A stretch of DNA of 64,000 nt from Owenia fusiformis (Eukaryota > Annelida > Polychaeta > Sabellida > Oweniidae): positions 30,810,828 through 30,874,827 of the forward strand of contig CAIIXF020000010.1 in the NCBI GenBank assembly GCA_903813345.2, in the 5' to 3' direction. A model generated the notes under the pieces. The model saw only the letters and a program-made list of their open reading frames with translations. It searched no databases and had not been told where the DNA came from. Made by a program: the position numbers and the translations under genes. Below, in pieces: positions 34,242 through 45,604 of this stretch. The first letter of the stretch is position 1. Each line of letters starts with the position of its first letter.

Positions 34242-36880
34242 TCATGATGATGGTCCCCACGTCCCTCTGAACATGTACCAAAGACCATCGTCAAGTTTCT
34301 TCCAAGTATTCAAAACGCTGAAAATAAGTATTGCACATTATCATGGTGATAATAAATCTGAGAAATAATATCATAGCCGTCCTATATACTGTATAGGTCT
34401 AGCATTACTCCAAATGCACGGCAAATTAAGGTATATGTCTATATTTGACAAAGGCTAAAAAGGTCTAAGCACGGGGTCAAATATTGCAGCTGTTGTTGCC
34501 AATAGTTTGAAAAGTGTGAGTTAAAAATCCTAATCAAATAACGGTAGCAAGAGATCTAAAATACATTTGGTATGCGAAATCTACCTTCCAGTTTCAATCT
34601 CTTTCTCTTCTCCGTCTTGAATGCTGTATGTGGAGACTGTGATTGCGATGTTCCCGTGTATATCTAATGTAACGTAACCCGTATGTAGACACGTGACCCC
34701 TGCTTCAATGAACTGTCTAAACACTCTCCTGCCATCTATAAAAGAAAAGGTGCTGTGACTGGAATTCAGACCAAAACAGGCAATATAAAGAAGGTGATTT
34801 GCGATAGATGGCGAACCTGTGCGACGTTACACTTTTTAGCTAACAGGCATGTAGGTGTTTGGAGAGTTTTAAACCGGCGAACTATGACTCTGATACAGCA
34901 TATGAGAAATGATTTGACATTTCAAGTTTTCAGCCGCCTAAGGACCACATAGACTAGTTCTAATCTTGACAACGCAATTACATATCACACCTTTAGTGGA
35001 TTATACAGACTATTGTAATGACGTTATCTTAAAATATTTATTACAATCAGACGAAAACTATTTTCAAATTAATAAGTATCAAGGAAACGAAGTCGGTGAC
35101 CCGTCTATATTTCCAGAGGCTAAGGTCGATAGAAATAATTTTTAAATAAAGATGGCATGGTAATCGATCTGTGTTTACGTACGGTATCTATAAATAGAGA
35201 AAAAGATAATACTGGATTCTGTTGGCGCTGCCATCTTTATATCGGCCCAGAACCTATGTATATCTCCAAATGTCGGGACATTTATATTTTCTAATACACA
35301 CCTTCGTGTCCCTTGTGTATTGGCTGTTTGGGAGGTAGAATGACACAATCTGTTGTGTAAAGATTTACGACGTCCTCTAGTCGTTTTTCCTTCATAAGAC
35401 TAAACCAGGCTTCAAGTCTACCTTTTAATGCAGCTGTAACGCAATGTAAAACAATGATTTAATATTTCGATGTATCTGTAAGACAATAATATTTTGTTGA
35501 ATGCAGCTGTATAAACGCATGTACAAATGCAACTGTACTGTAACAAATGGACAATAGAATATTCATGATCAGTTAGTTGATCCATGGGCTTTGAAAGCAA
35601 ACAATAACTATCCTTCACTGCAGATGTAAGACAATAACAATATTTTATTCAATGCAGCTGTATCTCCGCATGAAGAATATTTCAGTCTTTCGGTGCAGCT
35701 GTACTGTAACAAGTGGACAACAAATTTATCACTACGTAAACAATGTTTTTTATCTTTCAATGCAAATTTAAGACAATAACAACATTTCAATATTCAATGC
35801 AGCTGTATCTCCGCATATACAATATTTCAGCGCAGCTGAACTGTAGGAAGTGGACAATAAATAATCAGTTAGTTGATCACTACACAAACAAGTGGACAAC
35901 AAAGTTTTTTATCTTTCAATGCAGATGTAAGACAACAACAACATTTTATTCAATGCAGCTGTATCTCCGCATGAAGAATATTTCAGTCTTTCAGTGCACC
36001 TGTATTGTAACAATATGGACTATAGAAATAATAAATTAGTTGATCACTACATAAACAATAGGTTCCATCTTTCAATGCAGATCCAAGACAATAACAATAT
36101 TTCGTTCCGATCAAAACTATTTAATTTTATCTTTGAATGTGCCCCTTGCACTTATTCACCTATACACTAAATAGTCAATTTAAATTTTACAATCGAAATA
36201 CATGTAACTACCAGATGTAGGATTCAAATCAACTGTTTTTTCGCCGTACATGATGGCTGGACACTCGTGTTATCATGAAGACTAACACAAGCTCGCATTA
36301 ATTAATCGAACAGTAGACTACACCAATTCAAGGACGTCTATCTCTGTGTCCTTGACTTCACCTCGGTCGTCTACAGGGGCAGATCTAAAAACTAACAATT
36401 TCACACATTTTAGTCTGAAAACCCCTAACTGTTGCATGGTTGTGCTATCGTGTTATTAACATTTTTAATTTTTCTGGATGGTTCGGCTTAAAATTACAAA
36501 ATACCTGTAATGCTCAAAAAGGCCCAACTAATGCTTAACGACCCACTTAGTTTTTTTGGGCCAATTTTTTCTCGACCCATTCTGGGGGGGGGGGGTAGAC
36601 TGTTGGGGTTACCAAGTAAGGATCTGGCGGATCGAGGGGCATTGGGCCGACCAGCCCCTCTCCTCCCACTTGGACGAGCCCAAAAATTTTGTAGGGCCTC
36701 AATTAGTGGGCCTTTTTGTTCATTACATGTACTTTGACTTTGGGCCTTATAAAAATTATAAAAATTGGGAATTGATTTTTCAAAATCGCATCCCCGTCGT
36801 CATACACAGACCTATTACAATGTAGCTTAATTCCTACCTTCATCACTTTGAATATCTGCAGTTGACAGTTTTGCACCCAT
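34242..36880 (-). CDS. SnoaL/DUF4440-like (NTF2-fold) small protein, 4-5 exons
   Basis: Exons on the minus strand: 36880-36838 (MGAKLSTADIQSDE), optional 36256-36212 (AIMYGEKTVDLNPTS), 35433-35302 (ALKGRLEAWFSLMKEKRLED and onward), 34735-34585 (DGRRVFRQFIEAGVTCLHTG and onward) and 34317-34242 (stop TGA). All junctions keep frame, giving 148 residues with the optional exon or 133 without. The pattern of helix, VVNLYTTDCVILPPKQPIHKG, GNIAITVSTYSIQDG and final TWKKLDDGLWYMFRGTW is that of DUF4440/SnoaL-like NTF2-fold proteins (cone-shaped ligand pocket; bacterial relatives include steroid isomerase-like proteins). The biochemical role in animals is not known. It shares a promoter region with RIIAD1. 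No single exon exceeds 151 nt, so it is easily missed. Confidence 0.75.
35434..36110. repeat. About 150-bp tandem repeat abutting a splice acceptor of the DUF4440-like gene
   Basis: Units contain AATGCAGCTGTATCTCCGCA, AATATTTCAG, CAGCTGTACTGTAACAA and AATGCAGATGTAAGACAATA. The block ATGCAGCTGTA recurs at 35501, about 35652, 35797 and 35952; the step is 73 bp first, then about 145-155. Read on the minus strand each is TACAGCTGCATT, which equals the real acceptor plus exon start at 35433 (TTACAG|CTGCATT). The array therefore multiplies copies of the 3' splice site within the upstream intron. Confidence 0.85.
36212..36256 (-). CDS. Optional or alternative first exon of the DUF4440-like gene
   Basis: A 45-nt segment open in frame and phase 1 on both sides, with donor GTAGTT. 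It either inserts AIMYGEKTVDLNPTS between exon 1 and exon 35433-35302, or supplies its own start (ATG at 36251-36249) if transcribed from an internal promoter. The acceptor CAG at 36257-36259 has a weak pyrimidine tract, so the second reading is as good as the first. Confidence 0.45.
36510..36760. repeat. GGGCCC/poly-G dispersed repeat
   Basis: Same type as 15610-15830 and 61280-61500: GACCCACTTAGT, a run of G, GGATC(T/C)GGCGGATC, then CCCAAAAATTTTGTAGGGCC and TAGTGGGCCTTTTT. It lies in intron 1 of the minus-strand gene. ORFs here are accidental. Confidence 0.6.
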
Positions 36881-37220
36881 AATCACAGTTTGAATTCTTC
36901 CACTGTAACATAAATATTCCCGGGGAAGAAGTATGAGGGGATACTTCTGAGTTATCAAACAGTTAAGCTTAGCGTCTAACTCCTGATCCAGTTTTGAGTC
37001 TTTGACTGAAGTTAAAAGTTAGTAGAAAACATTATGTGAACTAAGCTTATTGGATGCATTTGAACTAAAAATAGTCCAAAACACTTGAGTTAAAAAGGGG
37101 TCAATGTAATAAATCATTTATAAGCCTAATTTCAAAGTCGGCGTCCTGTACAGATTGATCGGTGCATTCGTCCAACTCCGTTAATTTCCGGTAATTTCCG
37201 CAATCGTCAAGTAAACAAAA
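36881..37220. promoter_or_regulatory. Putative bidirectional promoter, DUF4440-like gene / RIIAD1
   Basis: 340 bp separate the two start codons of divergently oriented genes, with no room for much else. No TATA box is placed with confidence. The assignment rests on geometry only. Confidence 0.5.
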
Positions 37221-40200
37221 ATGGCTGCCCAACCAAAAACTGATCCTCCTCACGGAATGGAGCCCTACGACCTCGGGGGACCAGGAGACCTTGGAGCATT
37301 GAGTCCGGAACAACAGGAGAAACTTAATAAATTCAAAGTAAGGTCAATTATTTGGGTTTTTTTCGTAGTTTTTTTCATGACAGATAGCCTAGACCACAGG
37401 AAGTTGTATCGAGTCCTTTTTGGTCTTTACGTTTTTTTCACTCTCCTCACTCTCTGAAGTAGTATCTATACAGAGAATGAGAACGCCAAAAAATCATAAA
37501 GGACCAAAAAGCACTTGATACAACTTCCTGTGAGATAGAGTTTACTGAACACACTCAAAAGCCAGCTGACACACCGTTAGAATATACCGGCTTGTGAAGC
37601 GTTTTTCCCCAACTTCCAGCTGGTGCGCTGGCATAAGTAACGGTATTTAGGAAGATAATTGAATATTACTTGCCCCTTTTTTGACGCGTGGTGTCAACAA
37701 GTCCTATTTGTTGTGTAATTTGCAGTTAAATTGGAGAAATTTCTGTTCCGGCGCGCACCATCTTTTAATTTTGGCGCATGCGCTCATAAACTTCTCTTCA
37801 TTGCAATGCCAACGGAACTTCCCAGAGCTGACTTCTGTCAGCTCGGTAGAGTAAGATAGAGTAGACTAGGCCTACATGTGGCCTAGTCTTGGTTTACTTA
37901 CTGCGAAAGCTATGTGGATTTTGATATAATAGCTTTCCCACGGCGCACTTGGGCAGCTGAATAATAGTGACCCTTGAAACACGAATTAAGTCGATCAGTG
38001 GCTTACTTTTGGTCTCTAACTGTGTCTTCCATCGGTATCATCAATCCGTGCAAGTATTGGAGCTTCTTTTCTGATCAAGACTTGTAAATCGTTCGTCGAG
38101 TGAATGTTTTTTTCGACCCATTTCCAATATGGCGGTTTGCTAGGAGCGAGATACGCAACGAACGAAATGAATTTTGAGGAGTTAGGTTCGGACAACCTCC
38201 GGAGATTTACGAAAATGTCCGAGCAGAAAACGCCATATTGGAATTTAGCAGAAAAAAAGATTCACTCGACTAACAATTACAAGTCTTGATTGAAAAGGAA
38301 GTACTTCAGCGCTCCAATACTTTTACGGAAGGATGATAATGATGTATGACATAGTTAGAGAACAGAAGTAAGGCGCTGATCGACGCTGATCTACTCAATT
38401 CATGTTTCAGAGGTCACGATTATTCAGCTGTCCATTTCCCCGTTCGAGAGGCATAAATTGAAAATCTAACATGGCTCTCGAAGTGAGTATGTCTTGGTCA
38501 TTAGCCACAAAATCTGATTTCAAGTTCTGTTTTAACTAAAATGCATTGCATATCATCATATAATCAGTACAGTAACCCATCGTCCCCATGCTGAATACCA
38601 CATTTACACTCCAGTTACCCCCATAAATCTGGGAGGCAACACCCTAGAGATAACAGACATAATCATGTCTCTTCTACACTTCGATGTGATGTTTAAATTG
38701 ATGTAGGCGTGTACACCTCTCTTTATTTTGATGTGAAATAAGAAGCTATGATATTCGACCAGAAAAGAACAATATTATTCGAAGCATATTTCGACTCGCA
38801 ATTTTGAAGTCGCCCTTGATGATGTTAATAAACTGGGGGTCATTAACAGAACTTTCCCAAAGTTACGAATTCGTTATTCGTAACTTTATGAAATTCGTAA
38901 ATATTTAAAAAGTTACGAATGACTTACGAATTCGTAAAGTTACGAATTGGCCATTAACAGAACACTTTCGTAAGTCATTCATAAGTTTTATCGTTCGTAA
39001 ACGAATTTCAAATTGTGACGTCATCATTTATCATTATTTAGCACAAATAGAAATATGATATCATTTGATATCATTGCGCGCTGTGATTAAACCTGTCTCC
39101 GCGATTTCAAAGATTCCCAGCTCAGGAACATATTTGCTTATTATGTAAGAATAGGTGGATATTTTAGCTTGAAACTTAGCAGGCATATAAAGAACAATTT
39201 CTTTTTGCCAACCTGTATACCTTACATAAGTACTGTATGAGAAATATGCCATTCGCAAAGTTATGAAAGGGTCTGAGGTGCTATTAAAGTTACGAACGAA
39301 AGCATACGTGACGTCATTTTTTCGTAACTTTGCGAATCGTTCGTAAGTTTATGAAAGTTCTGTTAATGCACATTTACCAAATTCATAAAATTAACAATTG
39401 ACTTGCGAATTCGTAACTTTGCGAAAGTTCTGTTAATGACCCCCAGGATACCAATGTCAAAAGTCACTCAAAATTATGCACAGGACAATATATAAATAAC
39501 TACTAAATGCAGGCAGGGACTTTTAATTCAATTGCCAAAAAGTTGAGTATCTAAAAGCATTGGTATCTACTTAAGGGATGTAAGTCATCTTGTATGTCAT
39601 CTTTGAACGCTGGGATTATTCCCCCTCAAATCAACCCACATTTATGGGGGTAACTGTAGTTGGAACTTTTTTCCATAAACTTGGGGAAATGGTCCTATTG
39701 TTGCATAGGTACTTAGAAAAAAACTACTGAAAGTTTCAATTATGATATATCTTCAATTTAGATCAACCTTTCTTAAAAATTTAAGTTTGACTTATCACAT
39801 ACCAAAACCATCTCTTTTTTCTGGTCTTGCACACAATGCATTGGGAGCTCCATTATTTTTCAAAAGTAGAAATTCAACAGATACGTCAAGACCTGGTCAA
39901 ACTGCTTTAGAATTCCTATTTCTAATGAAAAATATGACCAAACATACTTGCCCTTGATATAATTTTATCCCATACACGTATATATATTTATGATATTTTG
40001 CAAATGCGTGGAAAAAAGCGATATCTGTGGAATACGGAGGATATTCCACAGATATCACTTTTTTCCACGGATTTGAAAACTCCCGCAAATGTGACATGCA
40101 TTGTTACATGAGCTTGGTGATTTCTTGACGTCACAAATATGGAAATGATTAATGTTTTGGCTATACAGTTCAAATGACAAAATAAAACTGAATGATGTTT

Positions 40201-43200
40201 TGAAATGCTTTGTTAGGTCATGGACGTCATTGGTGTAGGGCTATATTTTGAGTTGGTACGCACACTCGGGGATGTCTGATTGCGTGGCTGAAGGCCGCGC
40301 ATCGCGGGGGTTCCGGGGGTATGCTCCCCTGCAAAAACTTTTTTCAATGACTTTATTTGATGGAATCTAAGCATTTTTATCAACTTTAATGTTGACAATG
40401 GTAAACATACAGATATGGTAGGAAGCATCAATAAATTCGCAAATAAATTAATGCATTTAAACACATTTTTAATTTTTTCAAATTCATTTGGTACGCCTGT
40501 GCGTACTTTGCGTAAAAGGCGCTACGACCATGGACATATACCAACTACGTCCATGGTTAGGTGAACTATGGGATAAATAGAACATCCTATGTTTTTCTCG
40601 TGATATCATTTTAATCCACTCGTTGATATTATAACTGCACTAATTCGCTACGCTCACTCGTCCAGATATTGATATCAACTGGTGGATAAAAATGATATCT
40701 CTCAAAATCATAGGATATCCTCTACATATTATAATTATACTGGTATATCTTACATTTTCACAATTTCTGGCCCTCAAATTGCTGCGCTGAAAAAAGGCAT
40801 ATTCTTTAAAATTCTGAAAGAAGTTCATTATGTTCAGTTCTGAAACCAAATCATTCCATGTTTTTTGTTTCGTGATGTCTCTAAAATGCAGTGACACTTA
40901 CTATTTCAGTGTCAGGGGCTCATTAATAGAAACTTTGTAGAGTTACGAATTCGGAAATCAATTGTTGTAGCCATGCATATAATGATGTCACAGTTAGATA
41001 AAAAGGACTTTATGAATTCCTAACTTTACAAAGATTCTGTGAATGACCCCCTGTAGTTATTATACTATTACATCATTATTTATATGTTTTTCTGATTTTA
41101 GATTCAAACCAGATTAGAAAATGAAAAATATTTGCGGAAACACCCCGAAGTTGAATGTTTACTGGCAGGCTTCCTTGGGTAAGTAAATCGCAGAAAGTTA
41201 TTAAAGCAAAACTATACTTTCTAGCTTTGTGCCAAATTATCATCTGCAACTTGACTTATAAGTAGGTTTAAATAGAAAAAACAAAAAACTCACAACCAGG
41301 AAGTTCATCCATTTTGTTACATTGACGTTCCCTCAAAGTAACTAGTTGTGGAACAGTGCTTAGGTGATTATAGCTCAATCTTTTTAGCTGTCAGTTGTTA
41401 AAATGTCATTTTCTTAAATAAACCCATAATAATCTCATTATCCTAAACCACCCATTACTGCTCCATATTAACATATAGTATACATATTGGAATGTACTTG
41501 TATATTGTTTCATTTTCAGAGAGATTTTGACTCACAGACCAGAAAATGTTAGAGAATTTGCAGCAGGTAATGTTATTATACAGTATGACACTAATGTTGC
41601 TGGTTGTGGCTTTATGCATAGTTGTATTCTGTCGTCTCTTTTTGTTACTGTTACCTGTAATTAGACCCTACTAAAGGGGCCTCTGACTCTTAACTAGTTA
41701 AGAAGCACTGGTGAAATGTATTGCAAGTATGATACAGGCCCGTGGCCAGTTTTTACCAAGGGATGTGGTTTATTTTCAAAAATTCCAGGGGGGTTTAAAT
41801 TTGACAACTTTGGCCAAAAATCACTTGACAATTGCTTAGAATTGTGAAAAACCAAAGGTTTTTGAAATATTGGCCCAGGGAGGTTTGCTCAACCCCCCAC
41901 CCCCAAACCCCCTGGCTACGGGCCTGATGATGTGATATGATCTCCAAAGCAACTTAAGGCACTGCACCTTGTTAGAAATTAACAATACATCTCATACCCA
42001 GTTTAAGGTCCATGTTCATCCATTTACTCCTTGGTACCTACCATTCTGCCCCTGATTCCACCCCCTTTACATCCTTTCATTCACCTGATGATCAATGTTT
42101 GTAAAGCTAAGTCCACACCAACGGCGCTTTGATAGCGCTTTAAAGCAGCGTGCAAGGCCGCTTTGCAAGCAGCTTTACAGAGCCATCAAAGCGCCATTGG
42201 TGTGAACTTAGCTTTCATGTACAGCATCCCAGTAGAGATTCTTCTAGTTTTTACTGCTCATTTAAGAAAGGGCACCTGGGGTCTAAAAGGAGACAGGCTG
42301 GTTATGGTTACATACATTAAGTTTACTAAAAGGAGGCATCCTTATCAGATTAGCACCCCATCCTTTAGTTATTTTTCGATAACATTACTGCAAGTACAAA
42401 TATTCATTCATTAACATTCCCACCCTAATCCCTATGTCAGCTTTGTCCTTTCAGAATTTCCTTTCGAATCTTTGCATCTTTTATCTGTTCATTTTAAAGT
42501 CTTTAAATATTTGTTTGCATAGTTTCACTAGCTTCTTTTCGGTAAAGTATTTTGATTTATTTTGCAATTAAGTTTAGTGATTCCTTTTGTTTTTACTTTT
42601 TACTGTAAACTGTGTTGTTTTCTGTTAGTTTTAGTGATTCATATAGATTTGTAGTGATTTATGTTTTTCTTGTAGTTTAGTCAATAACGTTGATTAATAA
42701 TATATGTTTGTAATAAGCTACAATGTTTTGTGCCTTTTCACTAACTATGGACCAACAGAGCATTTTACGAGAAATGATTTGAGCGATAAGGTTGTTGAAA
42801 GACTGATTGCTAAATCCTTAAGCTGAATCTCCCATGGAAATAAAGTTAGTATACATGGTTGTTTTCTTCCCTTTATAAGTGGGTGCAAAATTCACAATTT
42901 ATTCCAAATTTAGCCAAACCTTGACTATTTTCATGATTTTTCTCATTCTGGTGACATATTGTTAAAATCTCCTACTTTTTTGTGGACAGTGTTTGGCAGT
43001 AGGCGCTTGACTTTGGTGTTTGGCTTTTGGTGTCCGTAAAAATGGCAGGTAGTGACATTTTGCATGCCAATGCCTTCTTTTCAAATTCAAAATGGGTGTA
43101 AATAGATTTTCAGGTAGGTGCGAGCTTTTTTTCAATAATTCAAGTGGGTGCAGGACATGCAAGTTGTTTTCCTACTGGAGAGATCACTGGTTTAAATTAC

Positions 43201-43945
43201 TTAATGGGAAAAATGATAATCAAAGTGGCTAAAATGAAATGCTTTAAGAATAGAACAGAGAATTTGACTAATTGAATTTTCCAGCTAACATATACTTTAT
43301 CTCATTGATTTGTTTTCATTCACATTTTCTTAAGGTATGCAGATGAATGTCAAAGTGCACTTTAAAATGCCACTACTCTATTTTTCAAATCTATAACTTT
43401 AATACTATTTTAGATAAAAGTTTTTATTAACCCTTGTCAAATTGAATTGCTTTCCTAAAATTTATATTTAAGATATTTTTGCATAACTGCAATAATTTCT
43501 TTCAAATAAGATTGATATTGGCTTCTAACATTATGGGTGGAAAAGCAAAACATGTTAAACATGTAAAAACTTCTATATTTACTTTACATAACTTTGCATT
43601 ATGTTTTCATTTTTTATAAAGTATAAATATGTGTATATTTGATATATTTATTAATGTAATGTTCATGTTTGTATATACAGAAGAACCTGCTTAAGTGGAA
43701 CACCCTTGGGGCCACAAAAAAGTGTTCCACTTGGGAGATGTTACACTTACAGAAGTGTTCCACTTAGCAGTTTTAACTGTACTTGATAATATCAACCCCT
43801 TTCAATTTAATTTTTATGCTTTCTAACTTATTTTTCAGCCCATTTCACAGATGAAAGCCTCCCCGAGAAAGTCACAAAACAACTGCAAGATCGGCAGAAT
43901 CTCTTGAAGAAAAATAGAACTTTACAGAAAATGACGCCATCTTAA
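37221..43945 (+). CDS. RIIAD1: RIIa-domain protein RIIAD1
   Basis: Four exons: 37221-37337, 41102-41178, 41520-41566 and 43839-43945 (stop TAA). Phases are 0, 2 and 1, and all join, giving 115 residues. After a Pro/Gly-rich N-terminus come LSPEQQEKLNKFK, IQTRLENEKYLRKHPEVE, CLLAGFL and EILTHRPENVREFAA, then HFTDESLPEKVTKQL. This is the RIIa (PKA regulatory-subunit dimerisation/docking-like) domain as found in the small vertebrate protein RIIAD1, here with a slightly longer basic tail (NLLKKNRTLQK). RIIa-domain proteins dimerise and dock amphipathic helices, often in cilia and flagella; the actual partner is unknown. The start is the first ATG, preceded by AAACAAAA. Intron 1 (3.8 kb) is packed with MITEs. 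Confidence 0.9.
37395..37533. mobile_element. Palindromic MITE, family P1, copy 2
   Basis: Outer arms CACAGGAAGTTGTATCGAGT and ACTTGATACAACTTCCTGTG are inverted copies, with a second dyad inside around GTAGTATCTATACAGAG. Same family as 6947-7073. It lies 58 bp inside RIIAD1 intron 1. Confidence 0.85.
37953..38431. mobile_element. Foldback element with about 200-bp arms
   Basis: Left arm 37953-38145 and right arm about 38231-38431 are inverted copies. Outer ends are CAGCTGAATAATAGTGACC / GGTCACGATTATTCAGCTG and inner ends TTTCCAATATGGCG / CGCCATATTGGAA. The loop of about 85 bp carries no gene; the ORF at 38104-38289 reads across the hairpin and is spurious. Confidence 0.8.
38660..39640. repeat. 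Dispersed repeat family D1, copy 1, interrupted by a TIR element
   Basis: Shared landmarks with 50990-51370 and 63020-63310 are CACTTCGATGTGATGTT, TTTATTTTGATGTGAAAT, AGAAGCTATGATATT and AATATTATTCGAAGC, then GTATGTCATCTTTGAAC near the far end (39590). The family D2 element at 38833-39446 sits inside this copy. Confidence 0.65.
38833..39446. mobile_element. 614-bp element with about 41-bp TIRs (family D2)
   Basis: Both ends begin CTGGGGGTCATTAACAGAAC, and the inverted match runs on through CAAAGTTACGAATTCG with one difference. The interior repeats TTACGAATTCGTAA-type palindromes and GTTCGTAAGT blocks. No ORF. A shorter diverged relative is at 40913-41053. Non-autonomous DNA transposon. Confidence 0.9.
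40007..40069. repeat. 63-bp near-perfect hairpin
   Basis: CGTGGAAAAAAGCGATATCT and its inverted partner AGATATCACTTTTTTCCACG enclose GTGGAATACGGAGGATATTCCAC. It is in RIIAD1 intron 1. A looser hairpin with ATATCA / TGATAT blocks follows at 40560-40720. Confidence 0.8.
40913..41053. mobile_element. Short diverged copy of the D2 TIR element
   Basis: Ends CAGGGGCTCATTAATAGAAA and, inverted, CAGGGGGTCATTCACAGAAT, with AGTTACGAATTC beside the left end. It lies 49 bp before RIIAD1 exon 2. Confidence 0.7.
41210..41400. repeat. Dispersed repeat, inverted partner of 26455-26870
   Basis: Carries CTAGCTTTGTGCCAAATTAT, AACCAGGAAGTTCATCCATT, TTGTTACATTGACGTTCC and AAGTAACTAGTTGTGGAACA, which recur inverted at 26455-26560. 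It is in RIIAD1 intron 2. Confidence 0.6.
41728..41932. repeat. CAGGCCCGTGGCCAG palindromic repeat
   Basis: Opens CAGGCCCGTGGCCAGTTTTT and closes CCCCCTGGCTACGGGCCTG, with G-run and C-run inner arms (AGGGGGGTTTAAA, AACCCCCCACCCCC). A related CCCGTAGCCAGCTTTTTGTA occurs at 61170. It lies in a RIIAD1 intron; no ORF. Confidence 0.7.
42114..42214. mobile_element. 101-bp MITE with 30-bp TIRs
   Basis: AAGCTAAGTCCACACCAACG plus GCGCTTTGAT at the left and the inverted CATTGGTGTGAACTTAGCTT at the right. The centre is rich in AAAGC/GCTTT blocks. It lies in the last RIIAD1 intron. Confidence 0.85.
42955..43080 (+). repeat. Dispersed repeat, copy 3 of 3
   Basis: Same family as 835-935 and 9985-10115: TTTTTTGTGGACAGTGTTTG, then GGTGTCCGTAAAAATGGCAG and GTAGTGACATTTTGCATG. 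Confidence 0.6.
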
Positions 43946-44650
43946 TTCCTGCTTGATTAAAATAACAGTATTACGACAATACATGGAAATAGGAAGTCCA
44001 GTTCTGAACAGTTTCATACAAAAGCTTTCTGCTGAATGCAATTAAATAGCCAAATTAAGCAAGTTACAATTATGCTTAACAAAAAATGGATTCACTTGCG
44101 TGTTGTCACATCTACTGGCGCCATCTAGTTTTAATCGTAAATAATGTTGATTGAGCTATAATCAACTAGGACTGGATACATTTTACTTACATATTGTTCA
44201 GTTACTGTAAATTGCTTTAATTTAGCGCTACTTAATTTGGCAGATAGAGAAAATTTGAAATTTTGGCTACTACTTAATTAGGTGGATTTACCCAATCAAT
44301 ACAATATGCATATAGAAGCCTAGCTAACTAGGAAGTTATTTGGCCAGATTACTCTTAGATGATACGGGGAAGTTTTACCTTCATATATGGGCTTCATTTT
44401 AAGAAATAGGGTCACAAATCAAAATATTCAAATATTTCATTTTCAATATGCAAATTCTCAATGAGACTTAAGAGGCTATAATATCCCAGGATTTTTATAA
44501 TTTTTATTTACAGTACCTATACTTGAGTATTACATGCAGGCCAAAATTGAAGATCATGTACTTAAAGTATATTTACTATTGCTTGTAAGCTTGTATTTAA
44601 AGCAAGATATTTAAATGCTTATTGTTATGCATTTCTTCTATTGAATAAAA
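43946..44650 (+). other. RIIAD1 3' UTR with candidate poly(A) signal
   Basis: Non-coding sequence after the stop. AATAAA at about 44644 (in TTGAATAAAATATT) is the first clear polyadenylation signal. A TTAGCGCTACTTAATTTGGC block at 44221 resembles one in the ADCK5 intron near 7400, another dispersed repeat. Confidence 0.4.
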
Positions 44651-45604
44651 TATTTAAAAATGTATTTAACAACTTACTCTAATTTTGTTGATGAAAGCTT
44701 TTCTATCAAGGTCCCTTGTGTCTTGAAGGCTTTGATGCTATGAATTTTCCACCAAGCTGAAACATAATCTACCCCAAAAGCCAGAGTTAAGAACAGAAGG
44801 CCATGAATAGGATGAATAAATAGTACCCCACACACAATTTTGTCACCTACTTTGATGTATTGTAGAAAAATATCCAAAAAGAGTTTGATTATGAAATTCG
44901 GCATACTTTAACTTGAAACATTTTGTGACACTCAAATTTTTTTATTTGGAAATCTAAGTAATATTGACAAAAAACTAGCAATTTTAAAATATCCATGTTT
45001 TAACAAAATTCTACGGGAATTTCAAGTTTTGCAGTTTCAAAGAGAGTTCAGATCATTTTGATTACATTTTGATTGCAAACTTATTGCATTTCATATGGTT
45101 TGTTCTCTTAGGATATTGTTACTCTGTGTTGGAGATGTTTAACTCCTAAATAGGAATATTGTAAGACGTGTGGTTTTATCATTGTTTAAGAGTGAAGATC
45201 CCTATTAATACTTCCAATAAATGGGCAGGTGCATGTATCATATGATTTGTTGGCTTTAAGTCTAAAAAGCTTTATCAGGGCACTGAAAGACATCCCTGCG
45301 TGGATTCTATCCCATCCTACCACGACTGCATTTTCTACTTTCTCACTAGATTAAAAAATCTTTTCCAATAGCTCGCATCTCATAAAATCTCAAGAAAATG
45401 CTTGTATTTTGTTTAAAACAATTAAGGCTTTATTAACAGTAAGGTTGCATGTTAAAAAGTTCGTTGGCCTACGATTAGGAGGCCATATTCGTCCAATGAC
45501 TCACAGGTGGCCACTGATGGCTTACCTTTTGTTGGAAAACATGAAGTGATTCACATGGATTAAACATGTGACCTTTCAGGAGTAACATCATAACATTGTA
45601 ACAT
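44651..45604. other. Non-coding stretch
   Basis: No gene or element recognised. The minus-strand ORF at 44674-44904 has a hydrophobic stretch but no family resemblance. Confidence 0.4.

Noticed and set aside
36510-36825. Pro/Gly-rich ORFs at 36510-36825, and similar at 15609-15977 and 61031-61321
   Set aside because: They lie in the GGGCCC/poly-G dispersed repeat present three times in the window; no family resemblance.
38104-38289. ORF of 61 residues in RIIAD1 intron 1
   Set aside because: It spans both arms of a foldback element.
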